From contig JAIPBH010000002.1 of assembly GCA_021739635.1 (NCBI GenBank), forward strand, positions 186,001 through 250,000: DNA of 64,000 nucleotides, given 5' to 3'. A program made the translations under genes and the position numbers. Of this stretch, positions 8,091-16,989 are shown piece by piece; the first letter of the stretch is position 1, and every line of letters begins with the position of its first letter. The DNA is from Flavobacteriaceae bacterium. Lineage in GTDB: Bacteria; Bacteroidota; Bacteroidia; Flavobacteriales; Flavobacteriaceae. Under the pieces are notes generated by a model, which did not search any database, was not told the origin of the DNA, and saw nothing but the letters and a program-made list of their open reading frames with translations.

Positions 8091-9998
8091 ATGAGTAATT
8101 ACCATATAAAACACTTAGAAGAATATTATCAAATATATAGAAAATCAGTTAGGGAACCTGAAAATTTTTGGGCTGAGGTTGCCGAAGAACACTTTATGTG
8201 GCGAAAAAAATGGACCAATGTTTTAAGTTGGGATTTTAGTAAACCTGAAATTAAATGGTTTGAGAATGCTAAATTAAATATTACTGAAAACTGTATTGAC
8301 AGGCATTTGCGAACCAAAGGCGACAAAACCGCTATTATTTTTGAACCTAATAGTCCAGATGAAGAAGCTCAACACATTTCGTATAACCAACTGTATGAGC
8401 GTGTTTGTAAAATGGCCAATGTTTTAAAGGAACAAGGTATAGAAAAAGGTGATCGAGTCTGTATTTATTTACCAATGATTCCAGAATTAGCCATTTCGTT
8501 ATTGGCATGTGCTAGAATTGGAGCTATTCATTCTGTTGTATTTGCAGGCTTTTCTTCAACAGCTTTAGCAACCAGAATTAATGACAGTGATTGTAAATTA
8601 GTCATTGCTTCAGATGGTTCATATCGTGGTTCAAAAGCTATAGACTTAAAGGGAATTGTAGATGAAGCTTTATTGAAATGTCCATGTGTTGAAAAAGTGT
8701 TGGTAGTTAACAGAACCAATACAAAAGTCACCATGAAAGAAGGCAGAGATATATGGTTGCAACCTTTGTTAGATGCTGCATCTAATGATTGCAATCCTGA
8801 AATAATGGATTCTGAAGATCCTCTTTTTATTCTTTACACATCTGGTTCTACCGGAAAACCAAAAGGAATGGTTCATACCACAGCTGGTTATATGGTTTAT
8901 ACTGCGTATACTTTTAAAAATGTGTTTCAATATAGAGATGAAGATATTTATTGGTGTACAGCAGATATAGGTTGGATTACAGGACATAGCTATATTGTTT
9001 ATGGTCCTTTGGCAAATGGTGCAACGACCCTTATGTTTGAAGGCGTACCGCATTATCCAGATTTTGGACGTTTCTGGCAAATTATTGAAAAGCATAAGGT
9101 GACTCAATTTTACACAGCACCAACAGCTATTAGAGCATTAGCAAAACAGAATATTTCATTTGCTGAAAATCAAGATTTAACATCCTTGAGAGTTTTGGGT
9201 TCTGTTGGAGAACCTATCAATGAAGAAGCTTGGCATTGGTATAATGATGTTATTGGAAAGAAAAAAAGCCCTATTGTAGATACTTGGTGGCAAACAGAAA
9301 CCGGTGGTATTATGATTTCTCCTCTTCCTTTTGTAACACCTACTAAACCAACGTACGCTACCTTACCATTTCCTGGAATTCAACCCGTTTTAATGGATGA
9401 AGCAGGTCAAGAATTAAAAGGTAATCAAGTTGATGGCAGGTTGTGTATTAAGTATCCATGGCCTTCTATAGCCAGAACTATTTGGGGCGATCATCAGCGT
9501 TATAAAGACACGTATTTTTCAGCTTTTGAAAACAAATATTTCACGGGTGATGGTGCTTTACGTGATGAGGTTGGATATTATAGAATAACTGGTAGAGTAG
9601 ATGATGTTATTATTGTGTCTGGACATAATTTAGGGACTGCACCTATTGAAGATGCCATCAATGAACATCCAGCGGTTGCAGAATCTGCCATTGTTGGTTT
9701 TCCACATGACATTAAAGGAAATGCCTTATATGGGTATGTTATATTGAAAGAAACAGGTGAAGGAAGGGTTCATGATAATGTGCGAAATGAAATTAATCAA
9801 ATAATCACAGAACATATTGGGCCAATAGCTAAATTAGATAAAATTCAGTTTACAAGTGGCTTACCAAAAACACGAAGCGGAAAAATTATGCGACGTATTT
9901 TACGTAAAATAGCTTGTAAAGATTTTAATAATTTAGGTGATACTTCTACATTACTAAATCCTGAAGTTGTTCAAGAAATTATTGATAATGCATTATAA
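8091..9998 (+). CDS. acs: acetyl-CoA synthetase (acetate--CoA ligase)
   Basis: This 635-residue protein has the full Acs signature: YTSGSTGKPKGM, W-rich DTWWQTETGG, YFTGDGALRDEVGYY, GRVDDVIIVSGHNLGT and the regulatory Lys in TRSGKIMRR (K598). It activates acetate to acetyl-CoA in the cytoplasm. GHNLGT differs slightly from the more usual GHRLGT; the Asn may be lineage-specific. It is the last gene of the acetate operon and is followed by a terminator. A ligase for another short acid cannot be fully excluded, but Acs is the best reading. Confidence 0.93.
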   Translation: MSNYHIKHLEEYYQIYRKSVREPENFWAEVAEEHFMWRKKWTNVLSWDFSKPEIKWFENAKLNITENCIDRHLRTKGDKTAIIFEPNSPDEEAQHISYNQLYERVCKMANVLKEQGIEKGDRVCIYLPMIPELAISLLACARIGAIHSVVFAGFSSTALATRINDSDCKLVIASDGSYRGSKAIDLKGIVDEALLKCPCVEKVLVVNRTNTKVTMKEGRDIWLQPLLDAASNDCNPEIMDSEDPLFILYTSGSTGKPKGMVHTTAGYMVYTAYTFKNVFQYRDEDIYWCTADIGWITGHSYIVYGPLANGATTLMFEGVPHYPDFGRFWQIIEKHKVTQFYTAPTAIRALAKQNISFAENQDLTSLRVLGSVGEPINEEAWHWYNDVIGKKKSPIVDTWWQTETGGIMISPLPFVTPTKPTYATLPFPGIQPVLMDEAGQELKGNQVDGRLCIKYPWPSIARTIWGDHQRYKDTYFSAFENKYFTGDGALRDEVGYYRITGRVDDVIIVSGHNLGTAPIEDAINEHPAVAESAIVGFPHDIKGNALYGYVILKETGEGRVHDNVRNEINQIITEHIGPIAKLDKIQFTSGLPKTRSGKIMRRILRKIACKDFNNLGDTSTLLNPEVVQEIIDNAL

Positions 9999-10020
9999 TT
10001 TTTGATTGTTTTTTAATAAA

Positions 10021-10047
10021 GAAGCACCTTATGGGTGCTTTTTTTAT
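10021..10047. terminator. terminator between acs and the convergent exonuclease gene
   Basis: The inverted repeat AAGCACC-TTAT-GGGTGCTT is followed by seven Ts on the plus strand, 23 bases after the acs stop. It overlaps the end of the minus-strand exonuclease gene, so it mainly serves acs. Confidence 0.8.
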
Positions 10048-10709
10048 AATAACCCAATTTTTGAAATGGGAGCTTCTAACTCATGTAATGTGAGTTTCTT
10101 TTTGAGTTTTAATTGTGATAAGATTTTCAAAAAAAGCAATGCTGTGATATAAGCATCACCAGAAGCTGTGTGCCTGTCATGTTGCGGAATATGAAACAGT
10201 TTTGCTAAATCATCTAAACTAAAATGGTTTTTAGTTGATCTATCTAGGTCGGTTTTTTTGTATAAATAACCTAGGTCTAAAGTTCTATTTTTTAATTTTG
10301 GTAACCCCATACGCTTTAAAGAAGCATTTATCATGGCCATGTCAAAAGCCGTATGATGCGCTACTAATACAGCATTTTTAATATGATTTAAAAATAACAT
10401 GATAGCTTCTTTTTCTTCAATTTTTATGTGATTACCTTCTTTAAGAATACCATGAATTTTTACACTATCATTTTTAAAAATATCCTGACTAAGATAACAC
10501 TCAAAACTATCTGAAACTTTAATAGTAAGGTCTGAAATAGCAACAGTACCAATGGATAAAATTCTGTCTTCTTTAATATTTAAACCCGTAGTTTCAGTAT
10601 CAAACACAACAAATCTGATGGTTTCAATATTGGTGTCTTGCTTCTTTTTAAAGTGATTTGAATAGTCATTCCAAAAATCTGGATAGTCTCTTTTTTTAAA
10701 CCACAGCAT
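10044..10709 (-). CDS. DnaQ-like 3'-5' exonuclease (DEDDh)
   Basis: A 221-residue single-domain exonuclease of the DnaQ/PolC epsilon type. ExoI is FDTETTGL (catalytic Asp and Glu, about residues 36-38), ExoII is HHTAFDMAMIN and ExoIII is HTASGDAYIT, giving the DEDDh set. It lies one base after the CNB-CBS-DUF294 gene and is clearly co-transcribed with it. The same pair sits beside VC_2705-type symporters in gammaproteobacteria, so the enzyme may act in acetate-linked signalling or nucleotide turnover rather than replication proofreading. That role is inference. Confidence 0.88.
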   Translation of the reverse strand: MLWFKKRDYPDFWNDYSNHFKKKQDTNIETIRFVVFDTETTGLNIKEDRILSIGTVAISDLTIKVSDSFECYLSQDIFKNDSVKIHGILKEGNHIKIEEKEAIMLFLNHIKNAVLVAHHTAFDMAMINASLKRMGLPKLKNRTLDLGYLYKKTDLDRSTKNHFSLDDLAKLFHIPQHDRHTASGDAYITALLFLKILSQLKLKKKLTLHELEAPISKIGLL

Positions 10710-10710
10710 C

Positions 10711-12618
10711 TTATAAAAATTGTGAGAGGTTAAATCTGACTAAAATCAATTCTTGAATTTCTTTAATGGCTTTAAAGCAATTTTTTAATTCCAATCGGTT
10801 TGCTTTACTAAGCGATTTTAAATCTATAAACCGTCCGGAATCTTGGTGTTTTAAACCTTGTTCTGTTCTAAAACGTAGCAAATTTTTAAAAGCCAGAAGG
10901 CAATCATTGTATAATTCTTCATTTTGTGGTTCAAGTTCAATAAGCTTTTCATACCTTAAAATAGTATTATTATACGCTTTTACATTGTTTGATAAAATCA
11001 ATAATCTTGCAGCATCAACCAAAGGCATCATAGCTCTTGATTTAATATCAAATTGGTCTTTATGTTCGCCACTTTGTTCAACTAAAAATTGTCTAAAAAA
11101 ACTTAATGGTGGTGGATTTTTTAAGGCATTGACTCCCAAATGGTTTAAAAATATTTGATGTGAGTTTATGGATTCAAAAATACCTTCAGCCATGTTTTGA
11201 ACTAAATTATGGTTTCCAAAAGTAGGTTCAAAATCAAAGAAAATAGTGCATAACATTAAGTTGTCTTGATCTGGTGAAGTAATCCATTGCTTAAATTGTT
11301 GTTTCCATTCTGTAACAGATAAACACCATTTTGGATTGCTAGCCATCATTTTAGCTGGACAAAATTCAAAACCTACAGTATTTAAATCTTGGGTAATTTT
11401 TTTTGAAAGCGTTAAAAAATAGTCTGTGGTTTTCTTTAATTCAGTTTTTGGAACATCATCAAAAACCAAAGCATTGTCTTGGTCAGTTAATAACAATTGT
11501 TCTTCTCTTCCTTGACTTCCTATAGCTAACCAAGCAAATGTGGTTGGTGGAGCATTTTCCATAGTTTTAATAGCATTGTCAATAATTTTATTGGTAATAC
11601 TATTATTGATGGCTGATACAATTTTTGACGCAAATGTTATAGATATTTGCTGTTCAATATAGCGTTTTAGTAAATTTTGAGCTCGTAATCGTATTTGTTT
11701 TAAATCTTCAATAGATTTTGAACGTTTAACTTCTTTAATCAATACCGAAGCATTATTTTCTCTAATAACTATAATATCATGTTCAGAAAGAATTCCTGTA
11801 AGTTCAGAATTTATGGTGCCATCATTTGTAATACATAAATGTGTAATTCGGTGTTTTAGCATCGCTATTTGAGCCTCGGCAACCGTAATATTTTTTGGAA
11901 AAGCAATAACTGGAGACGACATTATTTTTGTGACACTTTCATTTATTGAAAATATTCCAGTTGCAATTTTAGTTCGCAAATCTTTATCCGTAATAATACC
12001 AAGTGGCTTGTTTTTTTGAGTAATAACCACCGAGCCAACTCTTTTTTCGGTCATTAATAAAGCGGCTTCTTTAATGCTACTTTCAGGTGAACACGTAATA
12101 GGGTTTTTTGAATAATCGGCGGTTTGTTCTTCTAAAAAATCTTGTATTACAGAATCTGTGTTGTTTGGTTTTCCTAAAAAATGATGTTCTTGTAGGTCAT
12201 CATTAGTTTTTCTATAATTGGAAACTAAATTAGACATTAAGTATTTACTGGCCTCTGTATTAGATGCTATATAATCTTCAAATAATGTTGATGAAATACT
12301 ATACACAATGCTCTCTTCAATAGCTTTGGCACTTAACAAATAGCTGCCTTGACGCATTAAAGCTCTTAAACCAAAAATATCACCTTCATCACACTCGTCT
12401 ATGAGCTCATTAGTGGCTGTAAATAATCCAATATCACCATCTTTAACTACATAAAACTTATCTTTTACGGGTTCATTAGTTTTAAAAAGAAAACTATCTT
12501 TTTCAACGTAATGAACTTCAATAGATTTACATATTGACAATAAATTATCAGGGATAAGCATATTAAAAGGAGGAAATTCCTTTAGAAAATCATATATACG
12601 CTCAGCAATAGTGTTCAT
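10711..12618 (-). CDS. CNB-CBS-DUF294 putative nucleotidyltransferase regulator
   Basis: A 635-residue cytoplasmic multidomain protein: a cyclic-nucleotide-binding-like domain (about residues 15-130), a CBS pair (about 165-285), a DUF294 GlnD-like nucleotidyltransferase domain with GSQGREEQLLLTDQDNALV (about 365-385, carrying the Gly-Ser and Asp-x-Asp of the pol-beta fold) and a helical C-terminal substrate-binding domain. It is predicted to sense a nucleotide and transfer a nucleotidyl group to a protein. The target is unknown. It is transcribed toward the acetate operon and ends one base before the exonuclease gene. Confidence 0.87.
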   Translation of the reverse strand: MNTIAERIYDFLKEFPPFNMLIPDNLLSICKSIEVHYVEKDSFLFKTNEPVKDKFYVVKDGDIGLFTATNELIDECDEGDIFGLRALMRQGSYLLSAKAIEESIVYSISSTLFEDYIASNTEASKYLMSNLVSNYRKTNDDLQEHHFLGKPNNTDSVIQDFLEEQTADYSKNPITCSPESSIKEAALLMTEKRVGSVVITQKNKPLGIITDKDLRTKIATGIFSINESVTKIMSSPVIAFPKNITVAEAQIAMLKHRITHLCITNDGTINSELTGILSEHDIIVIRENNASVLIKEVKRSKSIEDLKQIRLRAQNLLKRYIEQQISITFASKIVSAINNSITNKIIDNAIKTMENAPPTTFAWLAIGSQGREEQLLLTDQDNALVFDDVPKTELKKTTDYFLTLSKKITQDLNTVGFEFCPAKMMASNPKWCLSVTEWKQQFKQWITSPDQDNLMLCTIFFDFEPTFGNHNLVQNMAEGIFESINSHQIFLNHLGVNALKNPPPLSFFRQFLVEQSGEHKDQFDIKSRAMMPLVDAARLLILSNNVKAYNNTILRYEKLIELEPQNEELYNDCLLAFKNLLRFRTEQGLKHQDSGRFIDLKSLSKANRLELKNCFKAIKEIQELILVRFNLSQFL

Positions 12619-12701
12619 ACAAGCAATTTAGATAAAAATTGATGTATTACCTATGAATTATATCATGTTTTGTGCTAAATAAGTATAGTTTTTATTGAAG
12701 C

Positions 12702-13316
12702 TTAAACTATTTTAAAGTCTAATAGCAATTCACCTTCAATAGAGGCTTGTAAATGGTCTCCTTTAATGTTTAATCCTGCTCCTAAAGCTGGTGTTCCTGT
12801 AAAGATAAGGTCTCCAGGTTCTAAAGTCATGTATTTTGATACAAAAGCAATAATTTCTGCAAAATTATAAATCATAAAATTGGTATTACCAACTTGTTTT
12901 TGCTCACCATTAATAAGTAAATCAAAATTGATATTATTAAAATCAGGAAAATCTGTAACTGGTTTAAAACTTGAAATAGGCGAAGCACTATCAAAGCCTT
13001 TAGCCAATGCCCATGTGCCATTGTTTGCTCTGCTTGCTGCAAGTACATCTTTAGCTGTATAATCAATACCAACAGCAATTTCAGAAATATAAGAGGCTGC
13101 ATGTTCCAAAGAAATATCTTTTCCTCTTGTGCCAATCTTCACCACTAATTCAACCTCATAAGCTAATTCTTTTGTAATAGCAGTATAAACAATATCTTGG
13201 TTATTGGTTACTAAGGTGCTTTCGGCTTTTAAAAATATAAGTTGATTTCCAGTTTTAAGACTGTTAATTTCTGCTTTATCGCTCACATAGTTTTTGCCAA
13301 TTCCAATTATTTTCAT
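12702..13316 (-). CDS. fumarylacetoacetate hydrolase (FAH) family protein
   Basis: This 204-residue protein spans a complete FAH fold: MKIIGIGKNYV at the start, the metal-binding pattern around ELVVKIGTRGKDIS and VGIDYTAKDV, KGFDSASP, and DLIFTGTPALGAG near the end. Short FAH proteins of this type include acylpyruvate hydrolases and oxaloacetate decarboxylases (human FAHD1). They cleave C-C bonds of 2-oxo acids with Mg2+. It is separated by 83 bases from the DUF294 gene and may be in the same transcript. The exact substrate cannot be told from sequence. Confidence 0.88.
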   Translation of the reverse strand: MKIIGIGKNYVSDKAEINSLKTGNQLIFLKAESTLVTNNQDIVYTAITKELAYEVELVVKIGTRGKDISLEHAASYISEIAVGIDYTAKDVLAASRANNGTWALAKGFDSASPISSFKPVTDFPDFNNINFDLLINGEQKQVGNTNFMIYNFAEIIAFVSKYMTLEPGDLIFTGTPALGAGLNIKGDHLQASIEGELLLDFKIV

Positions 13317-13518
13317 GAGATTTGTTGTTTTGTTTTAGGTTGTAAATGTATGAAAGAACTTTTTTGGTTTAAATGAATTTTAACGTCTTTTTTACAAAAA
13401 GTGCTTCATTTTTTTATATCTTATCACTATTAAAAACATTAAAGTGTTACAATACCTAGAATAAGCAACCGCTTATTATAAAATGGTACTTAAATCTTAA
13501 AAATTTAATAATTATTAT

Positions 13519-13623
13519 ATGGCAAAATCTCACGACGCAAAGAAAAATGTAAAAAAAGAGGCGGTCTTAAGTCCTAAGGAAAAGAAAGCTGCAAAAATTG
13601 CTAAAAAAGCTAAACGAACTTAG
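13519..13623 (+). CDS. 34-residue lysine/alanine-rich small protein
   Basis: A complete small frame, ATG to TAG, giving a very basic protein that begins MAKSHDAKKNVKKE and has a second Lys/Ala-rich half. It is preceded by an A/T-rich leader with TTATATGG at the start and followed 20 bases later by a clear terminator, so it looks like its own transcript. Very similar Lys-rich micro-proteins are, as I recall, common in flavobacterial genomes as 'hypothetical protein'. A nucleic-acid- or ribosome-binding role is possible from its charge. No function is known to me. Confidence 0.65.
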   Translation: MAKSHDAKKNVKKEAVLSPKEKKAAKIAKKAKRT

Positions 13624-13643
13624 TTTAGGTTCTTTTTAAAAGT

Positions 13644-13676
13644 AAAAAAACACTCTTTTAGAGTGTTTTTTGTTTT
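13644..13676 (+). terminator. terminator after the small lysine-rich gene
   Basis: The stem AAAAAACACTC / GAGTGTTTTTT with the loop TTTTA is flanked by A-runs and T-runs, so it could work on both strands. It lies between the small gene and the convergent outer-membrane protein gene. Confidence 0.85.
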
Positions 13677-13716
13677 ATTATTTATAATAAAGATTTAATT
13701 GCTAGCACATTAACTT

Positions 13717-14277
13717 TTAATTCAAAGGAATAGAAAGTCCAAAAGCAGCCGCTCCGGCATACTGTTCTACACTTGGTTGAAAATAATACACAACGCTAAT
13801 ACCAACATTATGTTTAGGGCCTAATTCTAAACCAAGAGAGAAAGGGATATGAAGAATTAGTCCATTTTTATCGATATTAGTATATGATGTGAACGTTTTA
13901 AATGAGCCTATCGAGGCACCTACTCCAATTTCTATGTAAGGAGAAACCCAAGGAATTGGTATAGAAACCCTTGTTTTTCCTCCAATAAGAAATGCGTTTG
14001 AATTAGATTCATATATTGTTGGGTTATCATTTATATCTTTTCCGTTTGATTTTGTGAAAATTAAACCAGCATAAGGTCTAATATCAATCCATTTAGAAAT
14101 GACAAGCACATATTCACCTTGAAGGTACAATCCGGTGTCAAGAATATCTCCATCATCATAATAAGGGGCACTTAACCCGTAGCCAATTGAAACATCTAGG
14201 GTCTTTTCTTTTATTAATTGAGCTTTAACTTGAACAGTTGCCAGAATTATAAAAATTAATGTTATTGTTTTTCTCAT
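13717..14277 (-). CDS. outer-membrane beta-barrel protein
   Basis: This 186-residue protein starts with a signal peptide (MRKTITLIFIILATVQVKAQ, cleavage likely after the Ala-Gln region) and continues with alternating strands rich in Gly, Tyr and Ser: VSIGYGLSAPYYDDGD, YIEIGVGASIG, VGISVVYYFQPS. It ends in short strand-like residues (AAFGLSIPLN). The size fits an eight-stranded OmpW/OprF-like barrel of Bacteroidota. It lies next to a FISUMP lipoprotein in the same orientation, 110 bases apart. No transport or binding role can be assigned. Confidence 0.75.
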   Translation of the reverse strand: MRKTITLIFIILATVQVKAQLIKEKTLDVSIGYGLSAPYYDDGDILDTGLYLQGEYVLVISKWIDIRPYAGLIFTKSNGKDINDNPTIYESNSNAFLIGGKTRVSIPIPWVSPYIEIGVGASIGSFKTFTSYTNIDKNGLILHIPFSLGLELGPKHNVGISVVYYFQPSVEQYAGAAAFGLSIPLN

Positions 14278-14387
14278 AACATGCTATATGTATTTTTTGT
14301 GATGTTTTGTTGAATTAAAATTTATAGGATTTTTAGGAGTAGCCAATTGCAAGCCTTGATTTATATTTATAGATAATGATAGTAACC

Positions 14388-15128
14388 TTATTCTTTAATA
14401 CACCTAATTCCTGCTCCAATTTGAATGGCTGCATCATCAAATAATATGGTGTTTTGATCAAATAATTGAACCAAAATTCTTCTTTGAGACAGTAAATTAT
14501 CGCCAATTAAATTAGTAGTAGCCCAAGTACAAACACCTTGACCAAAAGTTGGAGTTCCAAAAGCACTAACATAGCCATTTGGCAAACCATTAAACCCATA
14601 TAAATTTGTTCCTCCACCAAAACCTAGAAGCCATCCTGTTTCTGTTTTTAATACGGTTGCTTCATTGCCAGCATGTCCTTCACTAGCGAGGAAATTTTCT
14701 AGTTCCCTAAAATCAGCTTCAGTTGGTATGCGCCAACCTTCTGGTGCTAATTTTCCGCTTTCAATTGCAAAATGGTTATACATAGCACCATAATAATCAA
14801 AAGGTAATGCCTCATCAAAAACATTATTTAAATCTTCAGTTGAGGCCCATTGATAAAATGCTTCTTGGTTATTTAAACTGCCCCAATTATTACCATGTTC
14901 TTCAAAAGTATATAGGGTAATTGGGGTTCCATCGTTATACTTTGTGGTTTTAAGATTTTCCAACATCCAAATTTGATTTCCCATTTTAATGGTGTTGTAA
15001 ATGTTTCCATCTACATCTGTAACTGTTAGGATAAATTCTTCATTTTGGGTGCTATTATCTGCTTTATCACAGCCAACCATTAAGAATGAAACAATCCATA
15101 AAATAAAGAATTTGCTTAGGTATTTCAT
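14388..15128 (-). CDS. FISUMP-domain lipoprotein
   Basis: A 246-residue surface or periplasmic lipoprotein with a type II signal peptide (FLMVGC, lipid-attachment Cys 20) followed by a short linker. The rest is the Fibrobacter succinogenes major paralogous domain: NIYNTIKMGNQIWMLENLKT, then WRIPTEADFRELENFL and a closing strand GAGIRCIKE. FISUMP domains are frequent in Bacteroidota cell-surface proteins, and their ligands are mostly unknown. A single FISUMP domain fills the protein, so no second functional module is present. Confidence 0.87.
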   Translation of the reverse strand: MKYLSKFFILWIVSFLMVGCDKADNSTQNEEFILTVTDVDGNIYNTIKMGNQIWMLENLKTTKYNDGTPITLYTFEEHGNNWGSLNNQEAFYQWASTEDLNNVFDEALPFDYYGAMYNHFAIESGKLAPEGWRIPTEADFRELENFLASEGHAGNEATVLKTETGWLLGFGGGTNLYGFNGLPNGYVSAFGTPTFGQGVCTWATTNLIGDNLLSQRRILVQLFDQNTILFDDAAIQIGAGIRCIKE

Positions 15129-15228
15129 GCGGGGTAAATTATTTTTTTAAATGCTTGTTAATGCTTAGTCTAAAAACGTAGCGTATTAAATTACACGCCC
15201 TTTTTTTGAGAGCAATATACGTAATTAA

Positions 15229-15262
15229 ATAAAAAAAAAAGGTTCAGGTGTAAACCCGAACC
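15229..15262 (-). terminator. terminator of the DUF2892/Crp transcript
   Basis: Read on the minus strand, a 9-bp stem (GGTTCGGGT / ACCTGAACC, one G-U pair, loop TTAC) is followed by ten Ts. It lies 54 bases after the DUF2892 stop codon. Confidence 0.85.
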
Positions 15263-15315
15263 GCCATTGTTTTTATGGATGCTGTTTTTAATTGTTCTTT
15301 GAATCGTTTATAGAT

Positions 15316-15528
15316 TTATTTTTTATCATTAACAGGACACGTTTTTATTCCAAATGGGGCATAAAGAGGGCAAAAGCTTATTAAACTAGTTAAAACAAAA
15401 ACACCAGCAAATACTAATAACACAATTCCTAAAATTCCTGTAATAGTTCCAGTAAAATAAAGAACACCTACAATTGCAGCGATTATTACTCTAATAATTC
15501 TGTCTGCAGTACCCATGTTTTTTTTCAT
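15316..15528 (-). CDS. DUF2892 (YgaP-type) small membrane protein
   Basis: A 70-residue protein starting MKKNMGTADRIIRVIIAAIV, with the two membrane helices and GTADRIIR / FCPLYAPFGIKTC signature of DUF2892, the membrane part of YgaP rhodaneses. I chose the ATG at 15528 because the longer frame reaches back into the Crp gene through poor sequence. Stand-alone DUF2892 proteins are common beside Crp/Fnr regulators and sulfur or metal stress genes, as here. The two Cys residues near the C-terminus may be functional. The role is unknown. Confidence 0.87.
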   Translation of the reverse strand: MKKNMGTADRIIRVIIAAIVGVLYFTGTITGILGIVLLVFAGVFVLTSLISFCPLYAPFGIKTCPVNDKK

Positions 15529-15604
15529 TTTTATAAAATTTAAATTTGTTGCATTATTGCTATACAAAGGTATGTAGTGTTTTATTTTTTTGCAGTGACT
15601 GTGG

Positions 15605-16231
15605 TCACCACTCACCAATAATTCTTATTTCGCCCGATTTTTGTACAACTTTCCCATCTGTCTCAAGCTTTTTTAGCACTCTGGTTATCACTTCACGAGC
15701 TGTTCCTAATTCGTTAGCTATCTGGTTATGACTCATTATAATAGAATGGTTATTAGTTAATTCTAATTTCTTTTTTAAATGGTCGTAAAGTCTCTTGTCC
15801 ATTCTGTCTAATAACAAGTGGCTAATGGTATCTAATAGTTCTGAATACCTTAAATTGAATTGATTATAAAATAACTCATTAAAGTCTGGATACTCTTTTA
15901 ACCAATTTGGTAATAGCTCTACAGGTATTAGAATCGCTTTAGAATCTTCTTCGGTTATTGCAAATACCTTACTTGGTGTGTTTTTTAATGCTGCATAAAA
16001 TGTCATAACACAACTTTGGGCAGGTTCTATATAGTAGAGTAATAATTCTTTGTCGTCAAACTTTGAATATACTTTTACAAGGCCATTGATAACAATAGGT
16101 AAAACTTTAACGTATTGTTGTTCTCTTAAAATTTCTGTTCCTTTTGGAAATTCCTTGATGCTTGATTTTTGAAGTATCTTATCAACTAAATCAGGTTTTA
16201 AAAATGATAACATTTTTTTGTCAAACTCCAT
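15605..16231 (-). CDS. Crp/Fnr-family transcriptional regulator
   Basis: This 208-residue protein has an N-terminal cyclic-nucleotide-binding-like beta-roll (about residues 20-130) and a C-terminal winged helix with the recognition segment HNQIANELGTAREVITRVLK (about 160-179). It lacks the N-terminal Cys cluster of Fnr, so it does not look like an Fe-S sensor. The neighbours are DUF2892 downstream (76 bases) and a methyltransferase upstream, a grouping that I recall as recurrent in flavobacteria. It probably controls this small cluster. The inducing signal is not visible. Confidence 0.9.
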   Translation of the reverse strand: MEFDKKMLSFLKPDLVDKILQKSSIKEFPKGTEILREQQYVKVLPIVINGLVKVYSKFDDKELLLYYIEPAQSCVMTFYAALKNTPSKVFAITEEDSKAILIPVELLPNWLKEYPDFNELFYNQFNLRYSELLDTISHLLLDRMDKRLYDHLKKKLELTNNHSIIMSHNQIANELGTAREVITRVLKKLETDGKVVQKSGEIRIIGEW

Positions 16232-16282
16232 TTTTTATTTCAAAATTGATTTTTTATGTTGTAAAACTGTTTATTGTATGTA

Positions 16283-16330
16283 AAGCGCAACCCATAGGGA
16301 ACATGTTTGCCTATGTATGGTTCGCTTTTT
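16283..16330. other. bulged hairpin between methyltransferase and Crp genes
   Basis: An imperfect inverted repeat: arms GCGCAACC-CATAGG and CCTATG-TATGGTTCGC around an 11-base loop, with unpaired bases in both arms. A run of seven Ts follows on the plus strand only. It is 12 bases beyond the end of the minus-strand methyltransferase gene. It could be a terminator, a regulatory structure for the Crp gene or the border of a mobile unit. Confidence 0.45.
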
Positions 16331-16948
16331 TTAATTCAATTGTCTTTTAAAACTACAAAATAAAAAGTTCTGTGTTGTGTTAAAAGGTGTTATATGGTCT
16401 TCTGTTACGCACCTAATTTTGTTAAAACCATTTTTTAATTCTGTTGTTAACTCTTCTTCATTGTATTGTTTTATTTCAAGTCCGCTACATTTTTTTGGCC
16501 CATTTTCTGAAAAGGTTCCTATGGTCATAAATCCTGTAACAGATTGTCTGGCTATTTTCAAATATGTTTCTATTTGCTTAGATGTTGTTAAAAAATGAAA
16601 GGTTGCCCTATCGTGCCAAACATCAAAAGTTATATTTGGTTTAAATTCTGTAATGTCGCTTACAATCCAATTTACTTTGTTTGCTTTATCGCCAAGGCGT
16701 TTTTTTGCTTTTTCAAGAGATTTAGATGAAATGTCAAGAACACTAACATTTTCAAAGCCTTCATCAAGTAGGTAATCTACAAGTTTACTATCGCCACCGC
16801 CAACATCTATTATTTTTGCAGTTTTTTTAAGTTTAAAGGAATGTATAAAGTCTAGCGAGGTTTTTGGTATTTCTTGTGTCCAACTTACTTGGTCAGGGTT
16901 TTTAGTTTCATAAACTGTTTCCCAATGTTTTTTTCTGTTTAATGTCAT
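16331..16948 (-). CDS. class I SAM-dependent methyltransferase
   Basis: A 205-residue Rossmann-fold methyltransferase. Motif I is IIDVGGGDSKLVDYL (about residues 44-58), an acidic residue follows in VSVLDISSKSLEKA, and FDVWHDRATFHFL is a motif found in small-molecule (thiol or metalloid) methyltransferases. The substrate is unknown. Association with Crp/Fnr and DUF2892 suggests a stress or detoxification role, which is inference. Hairpin-rich stretches lie on both sides, so the gene might be part of an exchangeable unit. Confidence 0.85.
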   Translation of the reverse strand: MTLNRKKHWETVYETKNPDQVSWTQEIPKTSLDFIHSFKLKKTAKIIDVGGGDSKLVDYLLDEGFENVSVLDISSKSLEKAKKRLGDKANKVNWIVSDITEFKPNITFDVWHDRATFHFLTTSKQIETYLKIARQSVTGFMTIGTFSENGPKKCSGLEIKQYNEEELTTELKNGFNKIRCVTEDHITPFNTTQNFLFCSFKRQLN

Positions 16949-16989
16949 GGTTAGGTTTGTTTTTTATGCTTGTGGGTAAAGTTTATGTG

